The notes below the pieces were generated by a model. The model worked only from the letters and a program-made list of their open reading frames with translations. It was not told where the DNA came from and did not search any database. The position numbers and the translations under genes were made by a program. From Sinomonas sp. R1AF57 (lineage in GTDB: Bacteria; Actinomycetota; Actinomycetes; Actinomycetales; Micrococcaceae): a DNA stretch of 64,000 nt. The number at the start of each line of letters is the position of its first letter. Within the stretch, counting starts at the first letter, position 1. Shown one piece after another: positions 17,840-25,765 of the stretch. Location of the stretch: the NCBI RefSeq assembly GCF_002224485.1, contig NZ_CP022463.1, forward strand, positions 1,272,717 through 1,336,716. The letters run 5' to 3'.

Positions 17840-18612
17840 GCACCGTACCCGGAGCGGACTCCCTGCCCGAGGCGCCGGCGGATGCCCCGGGAGGCGTCGC
17901 CGTGGACCCGCGGAACGCGGGCGGACCTGCGACGGACCCCGAGGGGCGGCCCACCGTCGTCGTGCTCGACTACGGCTCGGGCAATGTCCGCTCGGCGGTG
18001 CGCGCCCTCGAACGGGCCGGAGCCGCGGTCACGCTGAGCGCGAAGGCGGAGGATGCGCTCAACGCCGACGGCCTCGTGGTGCCCGGCGTCGGCGCGTTCG
18101 CGACCGTGATGGAGGAGCTCAAGGCCGTGGACGGCCTGCGCATCATCGGCCGCCGCGTCGCCGGCGGGCGCCCGGTCCTGGCCATCTGCGTCGGGCTCCA
18201 GATCATGTTCGAGCGCGGGATCGAGCACGGTGTCGAGGCCGAGGGCCTCGGAGAATGGCCGGGCACCGTCGAACTGCTGCCCGCCGACGTCGTCCCGCAC
18301 ATGGGCTGGAACACCGTCACGGTCCCAGAGGGGTCGAAGCTCTTCGCCGGCGTCGAGGACGAGCGCTTCTACTTCGTGCACTCCTACGGTGTCCAGAAGT
18401 GGGAGTTCGAAGTCGCCCAGCCGCGCATGGCCCCGCCGCTGGTGACGTGGAGCGAGCACGGCGCCCCCTTCATCGCGGCAGTCGAGAACGGTCCCCTCTG
18501 CGCGACCCAGTTCCACCCCGAGAAGTCGGGAGACGCGGGCGCGCAGCTCCTGCGCAACTGGGTCCAGTCGCTGCGCCGGGGCACTCCCTCCGGCGCCGAG
18601 GACGCCGCCTGA
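17836..18612 (+). CDS. hisH: imidazole glycerol phosphate synthase, glutaminase subunit HisH
   Basis: A 258-residue class I glutamine amidotransferase supplying ammonia to HisF (not in this window). Catalytic triad: Cys118 ([12 protein letters not shown]), His227 and Glu229 ([10 protein letters not shown]); oxyanion strand [12 protein letters not shown] 34-residue acidic N-terminal extension before [14 protein letters not shown] is unusual; start at GTG 17836 overlapping hisB by four bases is supported by coupling, though a start nearer residue 30 cannot be excluded. Confidence 0.93.
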   Translation: MSTVPGADSLPEAPADAPGGVAVDPRNAGGPATDPEGRPTVVVLDYGSGNVRSAVRALERAGAAVTLSAKAEDALNADGLVVPGVGAFATVMEELKAVDGLRIIGRRVAGGRPVLAICVGLQIMFERGIEHGVEAEGLGEWPGTVELLPADVVPHMGWNTVTVPEGSKLFAGVEDERFYFVHSYGVQKWEFEVAQPRMAPPLVTWSEHGAPFIAAVENGPLCATQFHPEKSGDAGAQLLRNWVQSLRRGTPSGAEDAA

Positions 18613-18771
18613 ATGTGGTCCGTTCTGCTGTTCGGCCTGGCCGGGCTGCTCGTCGGAGGCGCGATCTCGTTCCGCAAGCAGGGCCTTCCCAACTGGACGT
18701 GGATCGCCTTCGGCGCGTTGGCCGTGGCCGCCCTCGTGGCGGCCTACGTGCTGACCCTTCCGGCCGCATGA
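18613..18771 (+). CDS. 52-residue two-helix membrane protein inside the his operon
   Basis: Begins with ATG directly after the hisH stop (no gap) and ends 43 bases before hisA. The sequence is two hydrophobic helices ([16 protein letters not shown] and [20 protein letters not shown]) joined by a short basic loop, SFRKQGLPN. No family recognised. Zero-gap placement between hisH and hisA means it is co-translated with histidine genes; a histidine-related or purely membrane role cannot be inferred from sequence. Codon usage looks like its neighbours, with strong third-position GC. Confidence 0.75.
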   Translation: MWSVLLFGLAGLLVGGAISFRKQGLPNWTWIAFGALAVAALVAAYVLTLPAA

Positions 18772-18814
18772 CCTCCGAATTGTTCCCATCCCTTCCCTCC
18801 AGGAGACACACCAC

Positions 18815-19555
18815 ATGAGCGCTGGGGAGACCATCCTCGAACTCCTGCCCGCCGTCGACATCGTGGACGGCCAGGCCGTACGCCTCGTGCAGGGGGAGGC
18901 GGGCAGCGAGACCGGCTACGGCTCGCCGCTCGACGCGGCGCTGGCGTGGCAGCAGGCCGGCGCGGAATGGGTGCACCTCGTGGACCTCGACGCGGCCTTC
19001 GGACGGGGCGACAACCGCGCCCTGATCGCGGACGTGGTCAGCAGCCTGTCGCTCAAGGTCGAGCTGTCCGGCGGCCTCCGCGACGACGCGAGCCTGGACG
19101 CGGCCCTCGAGCTGGGGGTCGCGCGCGTGAACCTCGGCACCGCCGCGATCGAGAACCCCGAGTGGACGGCCAAGGCCATCGAGCGCCACGGCGACCGGAT
19201 CGCCGTCGGGCTCGACGTACGCGGCACCACGCTCGCCGGGCGTGGCTGGACCAAGGAGGGCGGTGACCTCTGGGAGGTGCTCGCACGCCTCGAGGACGCC
19301 GGCTGCGCCCGCTACGTCGTGACCGACGTGACCAAGGACGGCACCCTCCAGGGGCCCAACCTCGGCCTCCTGCGCGAGATGTGCCAGCGCACCGACAAGC
19401 CGGTCGTCGCCTCGGGCGGGATCTCCGGCCTCGATGACCTCCGCGCGCTCCGCGAGCTCGTCCCGCTCGGGGTCGAGGGCGCGATCGTGGGCAAGGCGCT
19501 CTACTCCGGCCAGTTCACGCTCCCCGAAGCGCTGGACGTGGCCGGGCGCCGCTGA
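18815..19555 (+). CDS. hisA: phosphoribosyl isomerase HisA/PriA
   Basis: A 246-residue (beta-alpha)8 barrel isomerising ProFAR to PRFAR. The catalytic Asp of strand 1 is in [19 protein letters not shown] and the second Asp in [16 protein letters not shown]; phosphate loops are [10 protein letters not shown] and [12 protein letters not shown]. In actinobacteria this enzyme is commonly PriA, which also does the TrpF step of tryptophan synthesis; no trpF is in the window, so dual function is plausible but unproven. Overlaps the next gene by one base. Confidence 0.93.
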   Translation: MSAGETILELLPAVDIVDGQAVRLVQGEAGSETGYGSPLDAALAWQQAGAEWVHLVDLDAAFGRGDNRALIADVVSSLSLKVELSGGLRDDASLDAALELGVARVNLGTAAIENPEWTAKAIERHGDRIAVGLDVRGTTLAGRGWTKEGGDLWEVLARLEDAGCARYVVTDVTKDGTLQGPNLGLLREMCQRTDKPVVASGGISGLDDLRALRELVPLGVEGAIVGKALYSGQFTLPEALDVAGRR

Positions 19556-20472
19556 TGACGCACGACGGCGACCGCGGCCATGCGCACGGTCCGCACCACG
19601 CCCACGGCGCAGGTGGGCCGCAGCGGCATCTGCCCGGCCACATCGCCGCCGCGCTGGCCCGAGCCGGGAGCGCCGCCGACTCGGCGGGGCAGCCGTGGGC
19701 CGGCCGTGACCTGAGCGGCGACGGGAACCCCCTCCACACCTTCGACGGCGACGACGGCGCGGCCGACACGGGCGTCGCGGCGGCGCTCGCCGCCCTCGCC
19801 TCGGGCACCGGGGACGAGACCGCAGTCCACCGTGCGCTCGCCACGGCCCGCGTCTTCGTCGCCGTCGTCGCGGAGCTCGCCGAGGGCGGCCTCGGCGAGC
19901 ACGGCTTCGCCGAGGACAAGGAGGCGGACATGGCCCTCGTGACCGTCGCGGCACCCGACGGCCGGAAGGCGCTGCCCGTCTTCACGACCGTCGAGCGACT
20001 CGCCGCGTGGCACCCCGAGGCCCGCCCTGTGGCCGTGTTCGCCCCACGCGCGGCGCTCTCAGCCGTCTCCGAGGGCGCCGAGCTCCTCGTCCTCGACCCC
20101 GGGGCGGACGTGACGTTCGTGCTCCGCCGGCCCGGGGTATGGGCGCTCGCTCAGCAGCGCGAGTGGACGCCGTCGTACGCGGATGCGGATCTGGTCGGCG
20201 AGGTCGGCCGGGCGTCCGAGAGCATCGACGCGGTGCGGGGCATCGAGATCGGCCCCGGTGCAGGCGTCGCCTCGCGCGACGCGTCCGGACGTGTGCTCGC
20301 GGGCGGCGGCCCCGGGCCCGAGCTCCGCCTGACCGTGGCCCTCGAGCCCGGATTGCCAGCAGAGGCAGTGCGTGAGACTGTGTCAGAGCTGCACGGCCGG
20401 CTGGCTGGCAGCGCGCGCTTCGCGGAGTCGGTCGACTCGATCGAGATCAAGGTCCGCCCGGCGACCAGCTGA
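19555..20472 (+). CDS. SseB-family protein
   Basis: A 305-residue protein whose central region (ALVTVAAPDGRKALPVFTTVERLAAW, FAPRAALSAVSEGAELLVLDPGADVTFVLRRP) is the SseB domain, a fold whose function is unclear in actinobacteria, where genes of this type habitually follow hisA. The N-terminus is His-rich ([18 protein letters not shown]), which could bind metal or be low-complexity. ATG overlaps the hisA stop by one base, so it is the last gene of the his unit. Confidence 0.8.
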   Translation: MTHDGDRGHAHGPHHAHGAGGPQRHLPGHIAAALARAGSAADSAGQPWAGRDLSGDGNPLHTFDGDDGAADTGVAAALAALASGTGDETAVHRALATARVFVAVVAELAEGGLGEHGFAEDKEADMALVTVAAPDGRKALPVFTTVERLAAWHPEARPVAVFAPRAALSAVSEGAELLVLDPGADVTFVLRRPGVWALAQQREWTPSYADADLVGEVGRASESIDAVRGIEIGPGAGVASRDASGRVLAGGGPGPELRLTVALEPGLPAEAVRETVSELHGRLAGSARFAESVDSIEIKVRPATS

Positions 20473-20506
20473 GCCCGAACCGCGCACCGCCCGGGGGGAG
20501 GGGACC

Positions 20507-21856
20507 ATGCACTTCGCGCACTACGGCCAGCTCTGGCGCACGCCGATGGTGCGCCGGCTGCTCCTGGTCGCCATGGTCGCGCGGCTCCCGCACTCCGCCG
20601 CCGGAGTCCTGCTGACGCTGCACGTCGTCCAGACCCTGGGCCTCGGGTACGCCGCCGCGGGCGCCGTCGCCGCAGTGCTGACCGTCGGCATCGCTGTGGG
20701 GGCGCCCTGGCGCGGCCGGCGGGTGGATGCGGCAGGTCTGCGCGCCGCCCTTGTCCCCTCGATCCTCGCCGAGGCCCTCGTGTGGGGCGTGGCGCCCCAC
20801 CTCGAGTACCCCTGGCTCCTGGCGGCGGCATTCGTGGGCGGGATCTTCGCCCTGCCGATCTTCTCCGTGGTGCGGCAGTCGCTCGGCGTCATGACGAACG
20901 CTGCCCAGCGCCGCACGGCCTTCGCCCTCGACTCGATCTGCACCGAGGTGACCTTCATGGTCGGGCCCGCCCTCGCCGCCGTCGCCGCCGTGCAGGCCTC
21001 CACCATCTGGGGGATCACTGCCGTCGGCGCCTCCGCGGCCGCTGCTGGGCTGGCGCTGATGTGGTTCAATCCGCCGACGCGCACGGGCCAGCCCGGCGCC
21101 CTCTCCAGCGACAGCACCGGGCTCGGCACGGGCGGGTCCCCGGAGGACCTGCCCTCCGGGCTCGAGTCCGCCGCCCGGCCTGCCCCCACGGAGGTCGCCG
21201 CGGGCCAGGCGGACGGGGCCTCTGGGCTCCGCCGCCTCCTGATCCGGGCGCGTGGGGCGGACTCGAGGCCGCCAGGGAAGTGGCGGGTGGGCGTCGCCGT
21301 CGTCGTGGTCATGGCCGTCGCCGCCGGTGCCGGCATGGTGCTGTCCGGCACCGACGTCGGGATCGTCGCGATCCTGCGCAGCCACGGGGAGGCAGCCCAG
21401 CTCGGGATCGTCTTCTTCTTCTGGTGCGCGGCGTCCCTGGTCGGGGGGATCGTCTACGGCGCCATGCACCGGCCGGTCTCCCCGCTGGTGCTCCTGCTCG
21501 TGATGAGCGTGCTCACGATGCCGCTGGGCTTCGCGCACGACACCGGCACCCTCAGCGTGCTGTCCATCCTTCCGGGGCTCCTGTGCGCGCCGACCATGTC
21601 GGCAGCCTCCGAACGCGTGGCGGAGCTCGTGCCCGAGGAACGGCGAGGCGAGGCGATGGGGTGGTACGGCTCCGCCCTCACCGCGGGCACGGCCCTGGGC
21701 TCTCCTCTGACCGGCACGCTCGTAGACGCGGTCGGACCGTGGGCGGGCTTCGCCGGTATCGGGGCGGCCGGAGTGCTGCTGTGCTCGGCGGCCCTCGCGG
21801 CGCAGGGCGCACGACGGCGCCGACGGGCGCCCGCCCCCGGCTCACCCGCCGCCTGA
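20507..21856 (+). CDS. major facilitator superfamily transporter
   Basis: A 449-residue membrane protein with about twelve hydrophobic segments split by a long hydrophilic loop near residues 190-260, as in MFS permeases. The loop-2/3 signature reads GAPWRGRRVDAAGLRAAL, a form of GxxxDRxGR, and the second half has ASERVAELVPEERRGEAMGWYGSALTAGTALGSPLTG. GGGGAGGGG lies just before ATG 20507. No substrate can be assigned; drug or metabolite efflux is typical. It is 34 bases after sseB and ends in a large hairpin. Confidence 0.85.
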   Translation: MHFAHYGQLWRTPMVRRLLLVAMVARLPHSAAGVLLTLHVVQTLGLGYAAAGAVAAVLTVGIAVGAPWRGRRVDAAGLRAALVPSILAEALVWGVAPHLEYPWLLAAAFVGGIFALPIFSVVRQSLGVMTNAAQRRTAFALDSICTEVTFMVGPALAAVAAVQASTIWGITAVGASAAAAGLALMWFNPPTRTGQPGALSSDSTGLGTGGSPEDLPSGLESAARPAPTEVAAGQADGASGLRRLLIRARGADSRPPGKWRVGVAVVVVMAVAAGAGMVLSGTDVGIVAILRSHGEAAQLGIVFFFWCAASLVGGIVYGAMHRPVSPLVLLLVMSVLTMPLGFAHDTGTLSVLSILPGLLCAPTMSAASERVAELVPEERRGEAMGWYGSALTAGTALGSPLTGTLVDAVGPWAGFAGIGAAGVLLCSAALAAQGARRRRRAPAPGSPAA

Positions 21857-21859
21857 CGT

Positions 21860-21933
21860 CTGGAGGTCACCTCCTGGGGGTCACACGAAGTGACCGCCAG
21901 GAGGTGACCTCCAGAAGGTGACCCTTAAAGGGT
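21860..21933. repeat. large GGTCACC inverted repeat between convergent genes
   Basis: Perfect 18-bp arms CTGGAGGTCACCTCCTGG (21860-21877) and its complement (21897-21914), with an inner 6-bp stem GGTCAC/GTGACC around the loop ACGAA. A further GGTGACC and the palindrome ACCCTTAAAGGGT (21921-21933) follow. It starts three bases after the MFS stop and ends 26 bases before the DUF1844 stop, so it can act as a bidirectional terminator. The left arm itself contains the palindrome GGAGGTCACCTCC. Confidence 0.85.
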
Positions 21934-21958
21934 GCGTGCCGCCCGTGTGCGGGCGGTG

Positions 21959-22393
21959 TCAGTTGACCGGGCCCGTGTACTTCTCGCCCGGGCCCTTGCC
22001 CGGCGCGTCCTGGATGGCGGACGCCTCGCGGAACGCGAGCTGGAGCGAACGCAGGCCGTCGCGCAATGGGCCGGCGTGCTGCGACCCGATTTCGGGTGCG
22101 GCCGCGGTGACCAGCCCGGCAAGGGCGGTGATGAGCTTGCGGGCCTCGTCCAGGTCCTTGAGCCCTTCGGCGTCCGGGCCCTCGGCGAGCCCGCACTTCA
22201 CCGCGGCAGCGCTCATGAGGTGCACCGCCGTCGTCGTGATCACCTCGACAGCGGCGACCTCCGCGATGTCCCGCACCTGCGCGCTCACGTCCGGTGCGGC
22301 GTCGGCGGGGTCGCCGAAACTGTGGCGGTGGGCATCGTGCGCGGTGGACGGCGCGTCGGAGGACGCGGCGGGGTTCGGGGTGCTGCTGCTCAT
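21959..22393 (-). CDS. DUF1844 domain-containing protein
   Basis: A 144-residue protein. After a 35-residue variable N-terminus, the core (AQVRDIAEVAAVEVITTTAVHLMSAAAVKCGLAEG, then DLDEARKLITALAGLVTAAAPEIGSQHAGPLRDGLRSLQLAFREAS) is the DUF1844 helical domain found in actinobacteria directly upstream of, and divergent from, infC. Function unknown. The C-terminus GKGPGEKYTGPVN is also conserved in the family. Confidence 0.85.
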   Translation of the reverse strand: MSSSTPNPAASSDAPSTAHDAHRHSFGDPADAAPDVSAQVRDIAEVAAVEVITTTAVHLMSAAAVKCGLAEGPDAEGLKDLDEARKLITALAGLVTAAAPEIGSQHAGPLRDGLRSLQLAFREASAIQDAPGKGPGEKYTGPVN

Positions 22394-22509
22394 GCTGATA
22401 AGCTTGTCACAGACCGACTGGATGTCGTTATTCCAGTGGCGGGCGCCTCACCGACAACGCACCGGTTCCCCGGGACTGTTCCGTTGTGCGGTTGTCTGCG
22501 TCAACCCTG

Positions 22510-22515
22510 TATAAT
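22510..22515 (+). promoter_or_regulatory. infC: -10 box of the infC-rpmI-rplT promoter
   Basis: TATAAT, the canonical hexamer, rare in this GC-rich sequence. No good -35 is found at 16-18 bases; TTGTGC at 22484-22489 is 20 bases upstream. Confidence 0.6.
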
Positions 22516-22657
22516 TGACAGATAGTTTGCAAGCGGAGATCTCTCCCACCTGTCGGCGTCCGGGCCTCATGGCCGGAAAGCTGCCGGGTACTCAGGTTGG
22601 CCGGACGGCGCGCGCCGTCGCTCCGGGCAGGCGCTCCAGCGGGGCGCGTCCATCCGA

Positions 22658-22696
22658 GGCCTCCGATTGCACCGGCAATCGGGGGCCTTCCTTGTT
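22658..22696 (+). terminator. attenuator-like hairpin in the infC leader
   Basis: A 13-bp stem (GGCCTCCGATTGC with GCAATCGGGGGCC, one G-U pair) closes a four-base loop ACCG and is followed by TTCCTTGTT. Location inside the leader, 36 bases before the infC start, suggests premature termination control. Leader-mediated autoregulation of infC-rpmI-rplT by L20 is known in Firmicutes; the mechanism here is inferred. Confidence 0.6.
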
Positions 22697-22731
22697 GCCG
22701 GGCACGTCCGCACATGTACAGGAGCTTGAAC

Positions 22732-23853
22732 ATTAGCGATCCACGCATCAATGAGCGAATCCGCGTCCCCGAGGTGCGCCTCGTCGGGCCCGCCGGAGAG
22801 CAGGTCGGCATCGTCCGCATCGAGGATGCCTTGCGCCTGGCCGCTGAGGCCGACCTCGATCTCGTTGAGGTAGCACCGCAGGCCAAGCCGCCGGTGTGCA
22901 AGCTGATGGACTTCGGCAAGTACAAGTACGAGGCTGCGGTGAAGGCGCGTGAGGCGCGCAAGAACCAGACCAACACGGTCCTGAAGGAAATCCGCTTCCG
23001 CCTCAAGATCGACAAGCACGACTACGAGACGAAGACGGGCCACGCGCTCCGCTTCCTCGGTGCGGGCGACAAGGTCAAGGCCATGATCCAGTTCCGCGGC
23101 CGTGAGCAGCAGCGTCCGGAGATGGGCATCCGCCTGCTCCAGAGGTTCGCTGAGGACGTCGCCGAGGTGGGCGCTGTCGAGTCCGCCCCGCGGATCGACG
23201 GACGAAACATGGTCATGGTGATCGGCCCGCTCAAGAACAAGGCGGAGGCCAAGGCGGAGGCCCGTCGCGCAGCCCAGCGCGCCACGGACAAGGCCAAGGC
23301 CGAGGCGGCGAAGGCGGGGAATGTCACCGCCGACGGCGCCCCCCTGACTCAGTCGCTTGCGGACTCCATCCCTGCGGAGCTGCTCCAGGCAGCCACGGCC
23401 CGCGAGGCTGAGGCACCCGAGGCTGAGGCACCCGAGGTCGAGGTACCCGAGGTCGAGGAGACGCCCACCGCGGCGCCTTCGGCTCCTGAGGAGACCCCCG
23501 CGGCCGAGGAGGCTCCGGCCCCCGAGGAGGCTCCGGCCGCCGAGGCGGACAAGCCGCAGGCTGAGCCCGTGGCGGCCCAGCCTTCCCAGCCGAAGGCGCA
23601 GCCCGCTGAGCCGAAGGCTCCCCGCGAGACCGCCGCGCCGAAGCCCGCCGCCTCGGGTGCTTCCAAGCCTGCGGTTCCGGCCGCGCCCAAGCCGGTCCCG
23701 TCGCCGTCCTCCGCGCGCCCCTCGGCGCCCAAGCCGGCGGCGCCGAAGCCCAGCGTTCCCAAGCCCGGTGCGCCGCGCCCGTCCGCGGCCACGCCGAAGC
23801 CCTCCGCCCCGAAGCCGACGGCACCCCGGCCGTCCGGCCGGCGGGGCAACTAG
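22732..23853 (+). CDS. infC: translation initiation factor IF-3 with long Ala/Pro-rich C-terminal extension
   Basis: About 373 residues. Residues 1-180 are complete IF-3: [39 protein letters not shown] (N domain), the linker [15 protein letters not shown] and the C domain up to [19 protein letters not shown]. The factor binds 30S and proofreads start codons. The start is taken as ATT 22732 because AGGAG (22720-22724) lies seven bases before it and homology begins there; TTG 22726 is only one base from the ribosome site and ATG 22714 precedes it. AUU starts are the known autoregulatory feature of infC elsewhere. Residues after about 185 form a 190-residue tail, first acidic (EAPEAE repeats) then APKP-rich and basic; typical IF-3 is near 180. 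Confidence 0.92.
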   Translation: MSDPRINERIRVPEVRLVGPAGEQVGIVRIEDALRLAAEADLDLVEVAPQAKPPVCKLMDFGKYKYEAAVKAREARKNQTNTVLKEIRFRLKIDKHDYETKTGHALRFLGAGDKVKAMIQFRGREQQRPEMGIRLLQRFAEDVAEVGAVESAPRIDGRNMVMVIGPLKNKAEAKAEARRAAQRATDKAKAEAAKAGNVTADGAPLTQSLADSIPAELLQAATAREAEAPEAEAPEVEVPEVEETPTAAPSAPEETPAAEEAPAPEEAPAAEADKPQAEPVAAQPSQPKAQPAEPKAPRETAAPKPAASGASKPAVPAAPKPVPSPSSARPSAPKPAAPKPSVPKPGAPRPSAATPKPSAPKPTAPRPSGRRGN

Positions 23854-23867
23854 CCAGACCCGGCAGA

Positions 23868-23897
23868 CGGACCGGCGCCTGAGAGGGCGCCGGTCCG
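23868..23897 (+). terminator. hairpin between infC and rpmI
   Basis: Perfect 12-bp stem CGGACCGGCGCC with its complement around the loop TGAGAG; no T-run follows. It may be a processing or partial terminator setting infC to r-protein ratios. Confidence 0.55.
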
Positions 23898-24016
23898 CCG
23901 AGCCGGTCCACCGCCGCCGGCCTGCCGGCGGGCGGAGAAACCAGTCGGTCCGCGCAAGCTGACCGCCAGAGAAAGCCGCGGCCTCGCGCCGCGGGTACGT
24001 AAGGAGATCGGTTCCC

Positions 24017-24211
24017 ATGCCGAAGATGAAGACCCACAGTGGCGCCAAGAAGCGCTTCAAGCTGACCGGCTCGGGCAAGCTCAAGCGCCAGCAGGCCAAC
24101 CGCCGCCACTACCTCGAGCACAAGCCCACGACGCTCACGCGCCGCCTCGCCGGCGACAAGATCGTCTCCCCGGGCGACGCCAAGGTCATCAAGCGGATGC
24201 TGGGCGTCTGA
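24017..24211 (+). CDS. rpmI: 50S ribosomal protein L35
   Basis: A 64-residue basic protein beginning [25 protein letters not shown], with [20 protein letters not shown] and VIKRMLGV at the end; complete L35. GGAGAT lies seven bases before the ATG. Second gene of the conserved infC-rpmI-rplT operon; an extra GGCCCC-TCC-GGGGCC hairpin (24228-24242) lies between it and rplT. Confidence 0.97.
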   Translation: MPKMKTHSGAKKRFKLTGSGKLKRQQANRRHYLEHKPTTLTRRLAGDKIVSPGDAKVIKRMLGV

Positions 24212-24304
24212 TTTCTTCCACCCACCGGCCCCTCCGGGGCCACTAGCCATCCCGGCCGGGCGCATCGCCCGGGTGTCTGGGAGAGATTCAAAAGGAGTAC
24301 GCAC

Positions 24305-24688
24305 GTGGCACGTGTGAAGCGGGCAGTCAACGCCCACAAGAAGCGCCGGACCATCCTCGATCGGGCCTCCGGCTACCGCGGCCAGCGCTCGCGCCTGTAC
24401 CGCAAGGCCAAGGAGCAGCTGCTGCACTCGTTCGTGTACAGCTACCAGGACCGCCACAAGCGCAAGGGCGACTTCCGTCGCCTCTGGATCCAGCGCATCA
24501 ACGCAGCCTCCCGCGCGAACGGTCTGACCTACAACCGCCTCATCCAGGGCCTCAAGGCCGCCGAGGTCGAGGTCGACCGCCGCATGCTCGCCGAGCTGGC
24601 CGTCTCGGACGCGACCGCGTTTGCCGCCCTCGTCGAGGTCGCCAAGAACGCCCTCCCGGCCGACGTCAACGCCCCCGTCGCCAAGTAG
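24305..24688 (+). CDS. rplT: 50S ribosomal protein L20
   Basis: A 127-residue protein starting at GTG 24305 with AAAAGGAG upstream. [35 protein letters not shown] and [19 protein letters not shown] are the L20 signatures. It is needed early in 50S assembly and in some bacteria represses its own operon through the leader. The C-terminus is about eight residues longer than in E. coli. Confidence 0.97.
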   Translation: MARVKRAVNAHKKRRTILDRASGYRGQRSRLYRKAKEQLLHSFVYSYQDRHKRKGDFRRLWIQRINAASRANGLTYNRLIQGLKAAEVEVDRRMLAELAVSDATAFAALVEVAKNALPADVNAPVAK

Positions 24689-24722
24689 CGAGCGGACGTC
24701 GCGGCCCCGCGACCCCCTTCGA

Positions 24723-24755
24723 CAGCGCCCGTGCAGCCCTGCTGCGCGGGCGCTG
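24723..24755 (+). terminator. hairpin after rplT
   Basis: CAGCGCCCG (24723-24731) pairs with CGGGCGCTG (24747-24755), with an inner GCAG/CTGC stem around CCCTG. No T-run; it lies 35 bases past rplT. Confidence 0.6.
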
Positions 24756-24782
24756 CCGCGTCCCGGGCCGCTGCGGCGTCGC

Positions 24783-24788
24783 TAGAGT
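24783..24788 (+). promoter_or_regulatory. -10 box predicting a leaderless rRNA methyltransferase mRNA
   Basis: TAGAGT, six bases, then GTG 24795. Confidence 0.5.
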
Positions 24789-24794
24789 TGGTCC

Positions 24795-25676
24795 GTGATA
24801 CCGACCGAGACCATGGCCAACCCCCGCGCCGACCGTGTGCGTGACGTCGCCAAGCTGGCGACGCGCGCGGCGAGGAACCGGCGTCACCGCTTCCTCGCCG
24901 AAGGTCCCCAGGCGGTGCGTGAGGCGCTGCGCCTCGACGCCGAGCGGCGCGCCGACGGGCGGGACGCCGTCGTCGCCGAGGTGTACGCGAGCGAGGCCTG
25001 CCTGGACCGCTACCCCGAGATCGCCGGGCCGGCCGCGGCGACCGGCCAGCTCCGCCTCGCGACCGACGACGTGCTGGCCGCCATGGCGGACACCGTGAAC
25101 CCGCAGGGCGTCGTCGCCGTGTGCACGATGCTCGACGTCGCGCTCGAGGACGTCCTCGCCCGCCGCCCGCGGCTTCTGGCCGTCATGTGCCGGGTCCAGG
25201 ATCCCGGCAACGCAGGCACCATCCTCCGCGCCGCGGACTCGGCCGGTGCCGACGCGGTCGTGCTCACGGCCGGCAGCGTGGACATCTACAACCCCAAGGC
25301 GGTCCGCAGCACCGCCGGGTCGCTCTTCCACGTCCCCGTGGTGCTGGGTATCGAACCGGAGGACCTCGCCGCAGCGGCCCGGGCCGCCGGGCTCGGGGTC
25401 CTCGCAGCCGACGGCGAGGGCCCGGTCGATCTCGACCGGCTCCAGGACGAGTCGGCGGCGAGGCGCATGGGAACCGCCGCCGCTGTCGGGGAGTACCGCC
25501 TCGAGGCGCCCACCGCGTGGCTGTTCGGGAATGAGGCGCAGGGCCTCAGCGAGGAGGAGAAGGCCCTGGCCGACCACCGCGTGGCTGTCCCGCTCTACGG
25601 CGCGGCCGAGAGCCTCAATGTCGGCACCGCAGCCACCGTCTGCCTGTACGCGAGCGCCCGCAGCCAGAGGCGCTGA
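24795..25676 (+). CDS. SpoU/TrmH-family RNA 2'-O-methyltransferase
   Basis: A 293-residue knotted (SPOUT) methyltransferase. An N-terminal substrate-binding domain (RVRDVAKLATRAARNRRHRFLAEGPQAVREAL) is followed by the three SpoU motifs: RVQDPGNAGTILRAADSAGAD, WLFGNEAQGLSEEE and VPLYGAAESLNVGTAATVCLY, the last holding the SAM-binding knot. Members methylate rRNA or tRNA ribose; the target is not determinable. Its place after rplT and before pheS is common in actinobacteria. ATG at 24813 is an alternative start. Confidence 0.88.
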   Translation: MIPTETMANPRADRVRDVAKLATRAARNRRHRFLAEGPQAVREALRLDAERRADGRDAVVAEVYASEACLDRYPEIAGPAAATGQLRLATDDVLAAMADTVNPQGVVAVCTMLDVALEDVLARRPRLLAVMCRVQDPGNAGTILRAADSAGADAVVLTAGSVDIYNPKAVRSTAGSLFHVPVVLGIEPEDLAAAARAAGLGVLAADGEGPVDLDRLQDESAARRMGTAAAVGEYRLEAPTAWLFGNEAQGLSEEEKALADHRVAVPLYGAAESLNVGTAATVCLYASARSQRR

Positions 25677-25765
25677 CCTCCCGGCGGGGCCGGTTCCCGG
25701 CATGCCCGAACGGGTAGGTTGGTACCGATCGCACTTCGGGACTCGAGGAGAAAGCAGGCACCATC

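Larger units (their letters stand above)
22394..22731 (+). other. infC leader region
   Basis: 338 bases with no gene. It contains a consensus -10 box TATAAT (22510-22515), an attenuator-like hairpin (22658-22687) and the AGGAG ribosome site of infC (22720-22724). If transcription starts near 22522, the untranslated leader is about 210 bases. Confidence 0.75.
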
